This document shows, one piece after another, positions 12,761 to 24,200 of a stretch of DNA of 64,000 nt. The notes beneath the pieces were generated by a model. That model saw nothing but the letters and a program-made list of their open reading frames with translations. It did no database searches and was not told the origin of the DNA. The translations under genes and the position numbers were made by a program. This DNA is from Distichodus sexfasciatus (taxonomy: Eukaryota > Chordata > Actinopteri > Characiformes > Distichodontidae): contig JAVGVS010000002.1 in assembly GCA_032718565.1 (NCBI GenBank), positions 12,051,416-12,115,415 of the forward strand, written 5' to 3'. Numbering within the stretch: the stretch's first letter is position 1; each line of letters starts with the position of its first letter.

Positions 12761-13733
12761 CAGACGAGACACCGGGAGACTGACAGCGCCAGAAGCACAA
12801 CACCGCTGGAGTCTCTTCACTGCGCCTTTTTCTTGAGAAGTGTGTATTGCGGAAAATAGGTGGTGGTGCTCGATTACAAACATGTCGGACACGACGCCGA
12901 TTCCGGTTGATGAGAATCTTTTGTAAATCGGCGGGGTGTGTTTTTGTGTGTGTGTGCGCACATGATTGTTTTCAGGTGGTTGTGACAATCTAATTGTCCG
13001 CTAAAAGACAGGAAACGCTGATATTTGACATCAGATGATGTGTTTTGTTGCTTTGTGAGGACATTTTAGTGTATGATTAGGAAAAGTTTTAAAAGAAATG
13101 CTGGATCTTTGAAATCGATTCCCTGCCTACCTATAGGAACGGTTTTTATTATATGTGTGTAATTTTCCTCTATTTAAACTCGTTTGTTTGTTACTGTGTT
13201 GTTTTAAAAATTTAAATAAAAATGTTTTATTTAGTATGCTGGATTAAACTATCGGTAGTTGTTGCGACGAACCATTCTTCTAATGTGGTGCTTTGTCAGC
13301 TCCATCTCACCTCCACCTGCGCGTCCACCCTGCAGTACTCACAGCCTCGGTATGCTGTTAGATTTTTGGGGGCTTTGTGGGGATTTTACTTTATGTGAGG
13401 AGCGGTGTTATAATTGCTTGTGATAGTGTAATGATATTTAGTTACCGAGGTTATGATCGGGGTCACCGTCAAGTGTGTGAAACATTACAATAAATCTCAT
13501 GATATTATTATACAACACATTGCCTTAATAAAGCCTAATAAGATATTGGGCTAATAAAAACAGTGTTACATAACAAGATCTAATAATAACAACCTCAGAG
13601 CTATTATTATATTAAAGTTAATGTTATTTTGCTATGTTGTAATTGAGGTAATGTTCTTTTTATTTATTTATTTGTGTATGTCATGCCAATATGGCTAAAA
13701 ATGAACGGCTTTTCTGATAGAAAAACAGCCTTT

Positions 13734-13748
13734 GGCGCCCCCTCTAGG
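13734..13748 (-). promoter_or_regulatory. CTCF-like motif
   Basis: On the minus strand it reads CCTAGAGGGGGCGCC, close to the vertebrate CTCF core. It lies between the divergent btbd11 and cry1 promoters. This is motif recognition only. Confidence 0.5.
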
Positions 13749-13749
13749 T

Positions 13750-16700
13750 AATGTTGCTGTTCTTGGTAAGAAGCTACACTTACAGCGCCCTCCCTCATCA
13801 TCCTCATTGCTTGGTTATCATTATAGCATCTGGTTAATGATAAGCCATGTACACATCATTACATAGTTTACATTTACATTTATTACACACTATTATCCAG
13901 AGCGACCTACATTCCTCAATTCATGTTTTTCAGGAGAAACTCAAGGTCAGAGCAAAGACCCTTAACCTGAAGAGCCAGACCTGAGATCCTTGTCGTCTGT
14001 AACTGTAACTTCGAACCGAGACCTGGAAACAGGTTTGTAATTTTACACTGAGTGCACTGGATACAGGGAAAGTCACGCATGTAAAAATCAACTTGATGTA
14101 CAGATCTGTGATTTATGCTGCACAATTTGAATATGTCATAAATGTCTGGCATGATTTTATCTTCCCAAGATTTTCAGGTGCAACCAGAGGTTTGTGGAGT
14201 GAAGATTTCAAAAGTTCACTGCCCCTGTTGAAAGATGCATATGTCAGATGTCTGTCAGACGTTTGTGTGTGTGTGAGAGAGAACGAGAGAAAAGTGAAAA
14301 GTGAAAGTGTGTCCTTTAGTATGGAATGTATATTGTGGAAGACGTTTCATAATTAGATTTACTGTAACAGCGTGACTGTGTAATTAGAGATGAAAGATAA
14401 AAAGCACACGTGAAGAGAGGGAGAGATGGAGAGATAAAGAATAAAGACAAGGTCTGTTCTAAGTTAGCTTCAATCACTTAAAATTATGGAAGACTGCGGA
14501 TGCAACTAATTAATAAAAAACAAAAGGCTAGATAAGCATTGCTGCAGCCTCACAATGTGTGTGTAATCCGCTGTGCAGCAATTTAAGCAGTTTTGCAAAA
14601 TGTGACCTTTCATGGTTCATTATTATACTTGCATGCATATTAAAAGTCATATTGGTATTCAAGCAAAACACATCAGCATTATACTACAAACTCAGCCATG
14701 TGTGTAGACTTTAAACTATAATAAACATTTTGTTCTGGGCAGTGACAAGCCTGATGAACATCTGCAATTTATCAAAACAAAATTGATCATTTCCTATAAA
14801 AAGAACAACCTATAATTGACTGCTGAAATTCCCAAATTACTGTAGTACGTAGTAGCTTTATAATGAAAAGGTTTTACGTGCTTCTCATCTAGTTGGCTTT
14901 TCATTTAATCTCACACACTTGCGTAGAATCTGAGAATGCAGTTCCATGAAAAAAGTTGCATCTATGATTTGTTTCAGTCATTTCTATGCCATCGGTTTGT
15001 TTAATAAAAAAAAAGAATAAAACAACTCAAATGCATTATTATAAGGGAAATATATACTACATGATTTAAATTCAGGTCGTGTCATTCATGTCTTTGTGGA
15101 ACAGCGGAAAATAAGCTTTAAGCAGACATTAATATATCAATCAAATTTTAGACGAATATTCTATATCACTATAACATCACATCTCAGACTGCAGGGACAG
15201 GCTTTGGTACTGAAGTTCTACCTTTAATGGAATTTCACTGCCTGTTTTAGCTTGACCACTGGTTGCCTGGATATGTTTAGGTGTCTTGTGGTATATAGGC
15301 TGTGTCTCTGACCATTACTGCAAATAACATTATATTGATGCACAAATAAATCTTCTTTCTCATTCAGTTCCAATGCATTTTGGAAAATTCATTGTTTCTT
15401 CTGAAAACATATGAGCTGTCATGGGAATGTTAAGAGAGATTGATTCCTGTTCACACATTTAAACCAATATGCTATCTAAAAATAAAAAATATAACTTTTG
15501 TGTCCTCATGGCAAGCAGGAATGTAGTTAGTATGTAGGTGAATTCAATACTCTACATATATTGACCATTGCACATTTTTTAAAGTTATGGTGAGATCTGG
15601 AATCAGTTTTGCTTTCACTGTCTTAACAAGTACAGTAAACCTTACTAAGACCCCTGTACTAGTACCCCACATTCCTACACTGTTGAGGGTTATTAGTTTT
15701 CACAATACGTCCAGGTAAGCCTCCCTGGCTCATAAGAATCAACAGAGGGGAGAGAGTAAACATGCTGTCTATATATTACGTTAAAATTACCGTGAACTTA
15801 CTGCCATCTAGTGGTCAGCTTCTGTATTGCAGCTGATACAGGGCTCCTCATGATGGGCTCGATTTACTCCACTAGATGCACACATGATCACACATGTACT
15901 GTAATTGGTTATTTTTTTTCCTGTAAACGATTACAGAAGACTTCTTAAAAACGCATGGTTTGTATGAGAAAATTTGAATGTAAAATATTTGGTAATACAA
16001 AAAGGTATATCAAGGTTGTCTGTGTCCACATGCGGATTTGTTCATACCTGTTGTTAGACGTCAATACATTTAACAAAGAGATTTGTGGCTCTAGTGTTCA
16101 GGTCATTGTATCATATATAATTTACCAGTGGATCATCAGTATTTTTAATGTATTTAATCATTCGCTCTGGAAAGATCTGGCGAGTTTGGAAAACGTCGTG
16201 AAACAGAAATACTTGTTCCAATGCTTCAGTCAGACAATTAAACTGGTTAATATTTTATTCAGTGTTGTGTTTAAACACACATACGTAAGTTTTATTGATG
16301 GGATCTACTGAAAGTGCGATTGATGATGTGTTCGTAACTTAGATGTAGTAATATAGAGACGCACATTTAAAAATGTTTTGTGAAGATCTGAAATCTAATG
16401 AGATTACATTGTTTGCAATTTACAGTCAAAAAGAAGACGTCCAGCATCAATAGAAGCCCAAAAAGTCTGAAGCAATATGAAGCAATGTACAACATTCATG
16501 CCGCAAAAAATGTCTGTCAAAGAACAGGGCGGAAAAAGTAAATTAAATGAAATTAAATAAATTATGGCACAATAATTATAAAGTACAAGCGGTTAAATAT
16601 TTGCTGCAACGCAATACTTGTAAATTGTATAATTGCACCACATTTGGATGGGTTTCACAAAATTCGCTCTGTAATTTGCATTTTGTGTTACACAACCCAG

Positions 16701-16860
16701 CTTATAATAAGTTATAATTAGAACATCTATTTCAGACTTTTATATACCATATATTTGAATAACTCAACTTGTTCATTCCTTTTTTCATTTGCACATTCTT
16801 AGGAACCAGTCGAGATGCATTTCACCACATGCACTTGTATAACTGTGACGATAATAATAT
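13750..16860. other. btbd11-cry1 intergenic region, no gene recognised
   Basis: AT-rich sequence with no supported gene. The 118-codon frame at 15955-16311 is AT-rich and has no family resemblance. A further 'ccatctagtgg' motif occurs near 15806. Several old repeats may be present but none is classified. Confidence 0.45.
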
Positions 16861-16878
16861 TTCGTGAACCTCTACGTA

Positions 16879-16892
16879 GCGCCCTCTGCTGG
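16879..16892 (-). promoter_or_regulatory. Strong CTCF core motif
   Basis: The minus strand reads CCAGCAGAGGGCGC, an exact vertebrate CTCF core. It has the same orientation as the weaker match at 13734-13748 and lies just upstream of the CpG-rich cry1 promoter. Confidence 0.6.
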
Positions 16893-17219
16893 ATCTTGCG
16901 CGCTGTTGGCTCGCACGCACCGCTCGTCTCCCGCCTGGGATCATGCCTGACGTCGTGTGCTCATCCGGGTCCTTCAGCTCAAGCCAATGAGCGTCAAGCA
17001 GGGACGAGCCTCACCGTAAATATTATGTCCTTGATTTTTGAGTATTAAACGTTACGTGTAGGTCGCTTTTTAATATTTGAGTTATAAAAATGTACTTTTG
17101 TGGACTATTTTTTGGTATTTTGGGGGGCGTTTAAGGCCGTTGGCCCATAATAAACGACAGCAGCTGAAGTAATCACACTAGGGGAACGTGACCTGTGGCG
17201 ACTTGCGTCAATCCGGACA

Positions 17220-17300
17220 ACAGCCAATCAGAGCGGCTCTCTCACATGTGCGCGCTGACTGGGCGGAGCCTCCGTGTCCGAGAGAGCGGGCGAGTTATAT
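17220..17300 (+). promoter_or_regulatory. cry1 CpG-rich core promoter (CCAAT, GC box)
   Basis: A CCAAT box (17224-17228), a GC box (tgggcggag, 17260-17268) and an AT-rich 'ttatat' (about 17295) lie within 80 bp in a CpG-rich stretch 740-820 bp upstream of the cry1 ATG. Transcription probably starts shortly downstream. A 5' UTR intron ending near 17680 is possible but was not resolved. Confidence 0.5.
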
Positions 17301-17478
17301 GGCTGAAAGTGCACGCGAGTGTCGCCGTGGCGAACCGTACAGGACTTGACGCAGCGCTAGAACATAACAACATTAACAAAATCGGGTAAAATAAGCGATT
17401 ACCTTCCGTATAATGTGACTTTGGTCTAATACAGGCGTTGGAAAGGTTGACAATAAGGTTTTTTGTGAATATTAATAT

Positions 17479-17486
17479 TTACATAA
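17479..17486 (+). promoter_or_regulatory. D-box (TTACATAA) upstream of cry1
   Basis: TTACATAA is the reverse complement of the D-box consensus TTATGTAA, bound by PAR-bZIP factors (TEF, DBP, HLF) and E4BP4/NFIL3. D-boxes are known to drive light induction of zebrafish cry1a. It lies about 550 bp upstream of the ATG and about 290 bp from an E-box. Exact motif match; the function here is inferred. Confidence 0.6.
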
Positions 17487-17768
17487 TCGCGACCGTTCAC
17501 GATCGCGTGCTGGAGGACTCACGCCGCTGACTTTCTGAAAGCTAACCAGGGCGGTTTGGGATTTGAGTAGCTGGACAACGCATACGACAACACCCTGGTG
17601 TCAGTTGGATTGACCACAGCAAAGATCCTTTACATTTATTTCACTCCTGTTTAATTTTTTCGCTTTTTGTCCCCATTCAGGAAAACAAGTTATACAACAG
17701 GGAAGCCCAGCTGAAACCCGGTCCTAAACCCCGTCGTGTATTCGGCTCTGGTGGCGCGCGGTAACCTT

Positions 17769-17774
17769 CACGTG
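17769..17774 (+). promoter_or_regulatory. Canonical E-box CACGTG upstream of cry1
   Basis: CACGTG is the CLOCK:BMAL1 binding site typical of negative-limb clock genes. It lies 264 bp upstream of the cry1 start codon. Exact motif match; occupancy is inferred. Confidence 0.6.
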
Positions 17775-18037
17775 GCCAAATGGTTCAATTGTGGCCGTTT
17801 TTCAAAACCTCTAACACGATGGAAAGCGTTTTGTTAGAACAAGGCTAATTGTGTTTGTCAGAAATCCAATTTTCGTATTTCGTAGCGTTTTTCTGCACTA
17901 CTGGACTGAGACTTTTTATTTTCTGAGGAGGTTTCTCTTGAATTTAGGGTATCTATATAGAAAGGTGCTGAAGAGGATCTTTTGTCACTTAAGTTCTCCA
18001 GAGCGTTACATTCTAAAGGGACTTGTCCAGTGGAGTA

Positions 18038-18741
18038 ATGGTCGTAAATACGATCCACTGGTTCAGGAAGGGCTTGCGGCTCCACGACAATCCTTCCCTT
18101 AAAGAATCCATCCAGGGAGCGGATTCGGTGCGTTGTGTCTACATCCTTGACCCCTGGTTTGCAGGATCGTCCAATGTTGGTATCAACAGGTGGAGGTAAG
18201 AAAATGTGTTAAAAATGCCTGCCTCTGGCTGCACAAAATTGTTTTCGTAAAGCACTACACACTGAGGCTGCACTGGGCATTTCAGTATTTTTAGTTTAAA
18301 GAAATACTGTGAACAAAGGAGGAGGAAAACGATTAGTCATCACAAAATTGGAGAAGTATATTTGCCTTGAATACAAAAATTACAGCAAAATATGTTGGGT
18401 TTTTTTTTCATCAAAATGATATTCCAATTATGGTTTTACCAAATGACCAGGGTGCCTTAAATCATGTAGAATAATTGGGGTGTTTGAGTTCATCTGCATA
18501 GAAAAAGTGAAAATAAGGGGAAAAAAAGTCTTTTTAAACATCCTTTCTTGGACTTACGAGACACCTTACATTGGAGTAAAATATTACAAGTTTCGAAATG
18601 TATGTTTAGTCATGGAAACTGAGATGTTTTGTATTAAGTAGCAAAAAGTTCTAGCATGACATCTTTGCTCTTATTTGACTTACTTGATGTTGCACATCCC
18701 TAAGATCATGCGTAAACTAGGCTATATTTTGAGTCGCCCTA

Positions 18742-18773
<32 letters not shown>

Positions 18774-21253
18774 TCTCAGTGCATTTTTACATAATGATCT
18801 GAATGTGTGAGGTTAAAGTTTCCATCACTTCAATAGTAAGAACAGACCTGTGTTTCTTTCTTAATAAATGTTGCGGACAGTTGTTGAAACTTCATAATTT
18901 GGTGAATTTTATTGTGGATTTTGGCTAAAAAAGATCAAATAAAGATCTTTGCATTCATAGTTGATCCTGATGGATTTTAACTGCAATGTAACTTGGATCC
19001 TGTAGTTAGAAGCCATCTTTAGGTCACATTATTTACTCACAAATGTACATTTACTGTACATAGTGAATTGGGCAGGGGTTATGTATGCTTATAATTAAAA
19101 ACACAAAATTTGTGTTGGTGCTTTCTTTAGCTCGCATTATTGCATAGGTCAGACATCACTGCTTCACTTCTCCACCGCTCTGGGTGTACCCCAAAAGTGT
19201 CCTCGAGGGAGGATGTGAAAATGAACACTGACAGTAACGTTACACCAGGGATGTTATGTAGGAGTGATCCTTTGCATCTGTGACACAGAATGGCCTTGTT
19301 TTAAATGCATGAGCTTGTTGTACTCAGTGGAATCCGATTTAAAAGTGAAATGGTGGTTTAGCGATTGTAATGATTTTTGAACTTGACCTTTCTGCTTCTC
19401 TTTCTGGCTTTAGTCGGATGAATGAGACGATTAAAGGTCTCTTGTGAGAATGCACAAGAGAACATAAAGAGATAGCTTGTTATAAAACTTCTGTATTAAT
19501 TGTAGTCCAAATTGTTTTTCAGTTACATTTTAAAGACATTTAAATGCTAACTTGTGACAAATAACTACCCTAACTTTATAATAATTATTATTTATAATAA
19601 ATTATGTAAAGCATTATGTATTGTGTACAGATCTCAGTGGTAAGCTCTGTACAGCTGAAATTATTGTGTTCTTTGCTGGGAGAAGTACAGAATTAATGGG
19701 TTTGTAGTCCACAAGCTGATAAAAGTTTAGTCGGTTAGTGACCTTTTCTTAAGATTATGATAAACCTGGGTTTTGGGACCTCACTGTGTTTTTTGTAGTT
19801 TAACTGCCGGCGTATGCTGTGTAATGTGGGAGTACTCGTTTCGTTTCTCTTTGGGGAGTTCCACTGCTGCGTTATGTAATTCAGACAATTGCATGGCAAC
19901 TCCACATTGTTTACATGACACCATCCTCTTCCCTTTTCCACACCCCCTAGACAAGCTGTCGTGTTATTACATGCTGGATTCACCCTTTTACAACAGATTT
20001 ACCATCTTCTAGAAAGTTCAGAATTGAACCCTGCAGTTTGACATGGCGTTTGTTGCATTCTGTTTTTAAAACCCGCAGATGAATGTGAAAGATAGAAAGT
20101 TGTAAGCTTGACCTTCTTTTTTTCTGCAATTATAGCAACTATAAGCAGTTGCCCAAAGATGTGCCTTGCACTTCCGTTGATTTAATACTGCAGATTGATA
20201 CCATAACTACTTTAGGAAAGTAAATGTTAACAATTGTAACACTTGTAAACAATCTTAACAACTTGCGGTGCAAAATATGTTTGATTTTGTGTCTGCATGC
20301 ACAGTGACATTGTTCGTGTCAGCTTTAATTGTTTCATAGGTACCGATGAGACAGCACACAGTTGCTTAGTTAGTCCGTGTTGTATGAGGTGCAGCAGTGG
20401 GTCAGTGTGTCAAAAATGTAAACTCCACCATATGGTTAGTGTCTGCGGGGGTGTGCGTCCTTTATACCTTATATATGACTAACTGAAGTAAACTCTGATT
20501 ATAAGTAACCCTGTTGATTTGATTTTAGAGCTTAGGTGTAATCACATCTACAGTGATGTTTTGTCATTTGTATTGGGATTCCACATGAGTTTGAAAAAAT
20601 CAAAAATTCAAAATTATGCTGTGTTTATTTCAAACCAAGGATGAGTTACCACTTGAATTAAGGATTATCTTTAATGAAGCCTCATAGGTTAGGTAAAGTA
20701 CAAATGGCCAGTGATACTGATTGCAGAGATTTAGGGGCAAACATGAAAATCTCTTCTTACTTTGATCACCGTACAGGGTAATACAGGGTGCATCTTCAAC
20801 ATCTATTTTTAGCAGTTCTGGTTAGAACTCCTGGTCAATTAGTTCTTTAAATGAGGTCACATTACATTTCAAAGAGCAAGCAACTAATGAAGTTTAAATA
20901 TAAATCAGTTCTAGGCTGACAGCTGGGACTGTAGTGGCAAACAAGCAGTGGAGCCTTACATAATTTCTTCTTCTTCTTCATCTTCTTCTTCTTCTTCTTC
21001 ATTATTCTGATAATGTGAGACTCTTCTGGAGGTTGATTATGTTTACTAAAGAGTAAATGTCCAGCAGCATTTGGCCTGTGATTGTCTGGAGGCTGATTAG
21101 AGGTTAGGCAGAGGTTGCAGTTGAGTGCAGCTGCTCATACGTTGATGATGCTTATGTAATGTGGCAGACTGCAGGCTTTAATTTGCCAGTAATAATATTT
21201 TGTACGTGTTCCCAGTATCTTTTAGTTTTAAGAAGAGGGAAAAAATATTTCAG

Positions 21254-21288
<35 letters not shown>

Positions 21289-24200
21289 TAATAATAATAC
21301 ATTTTATTTGTAATGCACTTTACATTTAAAACAAATCTCAAAGTGCCACAGCATAAAAACATTTAAAAGTCTGTATGAATTCTACTAGAAAGAAATGTTT
21401 TAAGTCCTTTTTTAAAATGCTCAGAAGACTGCGGAGCTCTCAGATGGTCAGGGAGAGCATTCCATAGACGAGGGGCAGCAGCACAGAAGGCCCAATCACC
21501 CATGGTGCTGAGTTTAGTCCTGGTGGGAAGGAGGCGGTTGGAGTTGGTAGAACGGAGGGATCATGTTGAGGTTAAGGGTGTAAGTAGCTCTTTCGGGTAG
21601 GAGGGAGCAGTTCCATACATGCACTGATGGGTGAGAAGGCAGATCTTGTATTCAGTCCTCGCTGAGACTGGGAGCCAGTGCAGTGAGTAAAGAACGGGTG
21701 TAATATGATCATGTTTTAGCACCTGTTAAAGGCTTTCCAAATGAGTAGATCTACTAATGCAGGCCAGATTGTTGGTAAAAGCAGTTTTGTGGATAAACAT
21801 TTGTCACATCAGAAGAATGTAATTTGAATGTATTATACCAGCCATAATGTTCATGATTTATGGAATTTTAATATTTTGTTACTTATAGTTTTGGTGCACC
21901 ATGAAATTAGAATATGCCATTTTTCTGCACATTCATAGAAACCCAACTCCTACCCCATAATCAGTCCTAATACCACACACAGTCTTGAAATAGATCAGCA
22001 TAAGTGTATCGTCATGGTCCGTAGACCAGTGTTGAGCCTTTATGTTTCTATACGTAGGTCATGCTGACCTGTTTTAAAGAGAGAAATTTAAACTAAAACC
22101 TATTTAACCATATTTGCACTAAAAAGATTTCACTAAAAACATACAGAATAAGAATTAGACATTCTTTTCCAAAGATAAACAAGGTAGTTGGTAAATAGGT
22201 AACAATGCCTACGGTCAACAGCATGTATATTGATACCTGTAGCTGGGGATGCACCGATTGCAGTTTTCTTGGCCGATTCCAATTACCAAATTTTTTGGTA
22301 AGTGTGATCGGCCGATACCGATTTTTCCGATACCGATTTTTTTCCCAGATAACAGAAAATTAGAGCTGCTGCGAGTAGTCGATGACATTGACAGAAAAAA
22401 ATGTTTCAACTTTCTTAATGTAATGCAGTAGTTACTTTCCCTGTTTACTAGTTACTTTTATAATAGTGACATATAATAGTGGCAGCTCTACAGCAAATAC
22501 AAACAAAAATCAAATTTTCTTTAATATAATGCTTTATTTTCATAACAAATTTTCTTTACAAATTTAAATAAATATAATGCAACTCGTAAAATGTAACAAC
22601 TCCGGTAACTCGACGTCCGAAAAGTAACGCCTACTTGGCATTGTGTATTTTGGGCAGAGGTGATTTATCAGATTTCTGAAGCCTGTATCCTCAACTATGG
22701 AAAACGGCTGATCATCTAGTGATCGTCTTGTGATTGACTTGTGCATCTGTGTTTACGTTGAATTGGGGACAGAGAAGTGGGCGAGGGGAGCCATTGATTG
22801 CGTGCTTAATAAACATGTAAGCGCAATATTATCACAACCGCGCACTCGATTCTTTATTTTGTGCTCTCGAGTTTCACATTTGCACCCGCGACTTTGAAAT
22901 TTACGCCCGCGAATTTTTTGCGGCAAGCCATTTTGCGTGCTCTAGTTTTGGCATTGATGTGACGCCATACTCACGCACCCCAAATTCATTTCGTCACCGC
23001 ACGATGTCACCCCATTCAAAGTGAATGAGAAACGCCTCCTTTGAGCGTACATGTGAACGCTGCCTGAATGCACGCGTGGCTGTGCTGCAAGTAATGCGCA
23101 TGCGCAAGATCGGTTTGAAATCGGCAATACGTGTGAGTGATCGGCCGATCACCGATCACCATCTTTCATCCAGCATCTAAGGGTTCACATGTATTGCTTC
23201 CCCCTTTATAATAAATGCAGTTAAAGCTTTTTTATGATGCTCAGGTGTAATGACCTGGTAGAACTGAAGTACCTTTCCACAGATATTGAACATCTTGTCC
23301 CTGAGAACAAAAAAAAATCCTTTCAGCGTAATAAGCCCAGCTTTTACTGGAGAGACGTGCTAATGGTGATACAAATCCAGCACATTGTTGTGTTACTGAA
23401 GCCTACCATCAATTAAATCACTGCTGTGTCCAGTTACGAGTCATAATGTAATTAAGAGTATTTGGCACTACGCTGATTCTGTTGCTTTCTGAGACGCTGA
23501 TATATTATTACTTGCACCTGTAAATCCATTAAATCACACCTTTGCATTACGTTCAGCCCCACTTGTTTTTAAGGACTTGCCATATAATGCAAATAATAAG
23601 CTTTATACTTTCCTCTTTAACCTTGGTAGGTCTCTGAAAGTGAGAAGTTACATAACCTTGCATGAAAAAATACATCTCTAAAGGTTATCGTCCACTTTGT
23701 GTTGCACAGGTTCTTACTGCAGTGTCTGGAAGACTTGGACGCCAGCCTTCGCAAACTCAACTCCCGCTTGTTTGTAATCCGGGGCCAGCCCACTGATGTC
23801 TTCCCCAGACTCTTCAAGGTACTATTAGCAGGTTTAAAGTTGAAGTATGAAATATATAGAAAATTAATATATTTATATAATTATAGTATTCATTCATTCA
23901 TTAATTCATTCATTATCTGAACTGCTTATTAATTTTTGGGGTCATGGGGACTGCAGCCCATTCCTGGGACTTGGGGCATGAGGTGGAGACCAACCCAGGG
24001 TGGGCGCTAACACATCGCAGGGCACACACACTCAGACAAACACACTTGTATGGGGCCAGTTACAGATTAACCAATTTACCTAATTTAGCACATGCTTTTA
24101 GACCGGAGCACACAGAGAAAACCCACACAAACACAGGGAGAGCATGCAAACTCCACACAGAAAGGCCCTGCGGCCGACCCAGGACCTTCTTGCTGTGAGG

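Noticed and set aside
12419..12988. 189-codon minus frame upstream of btbd11
   Set aside because: Covers promoter and 5' UTR sequence, overlaps the true start in another frame and has no domain resemblance.
15955..16311. 118-codon plus frame
   Set aside because: AT-rich, low-information composition without splice context or family resemblance.
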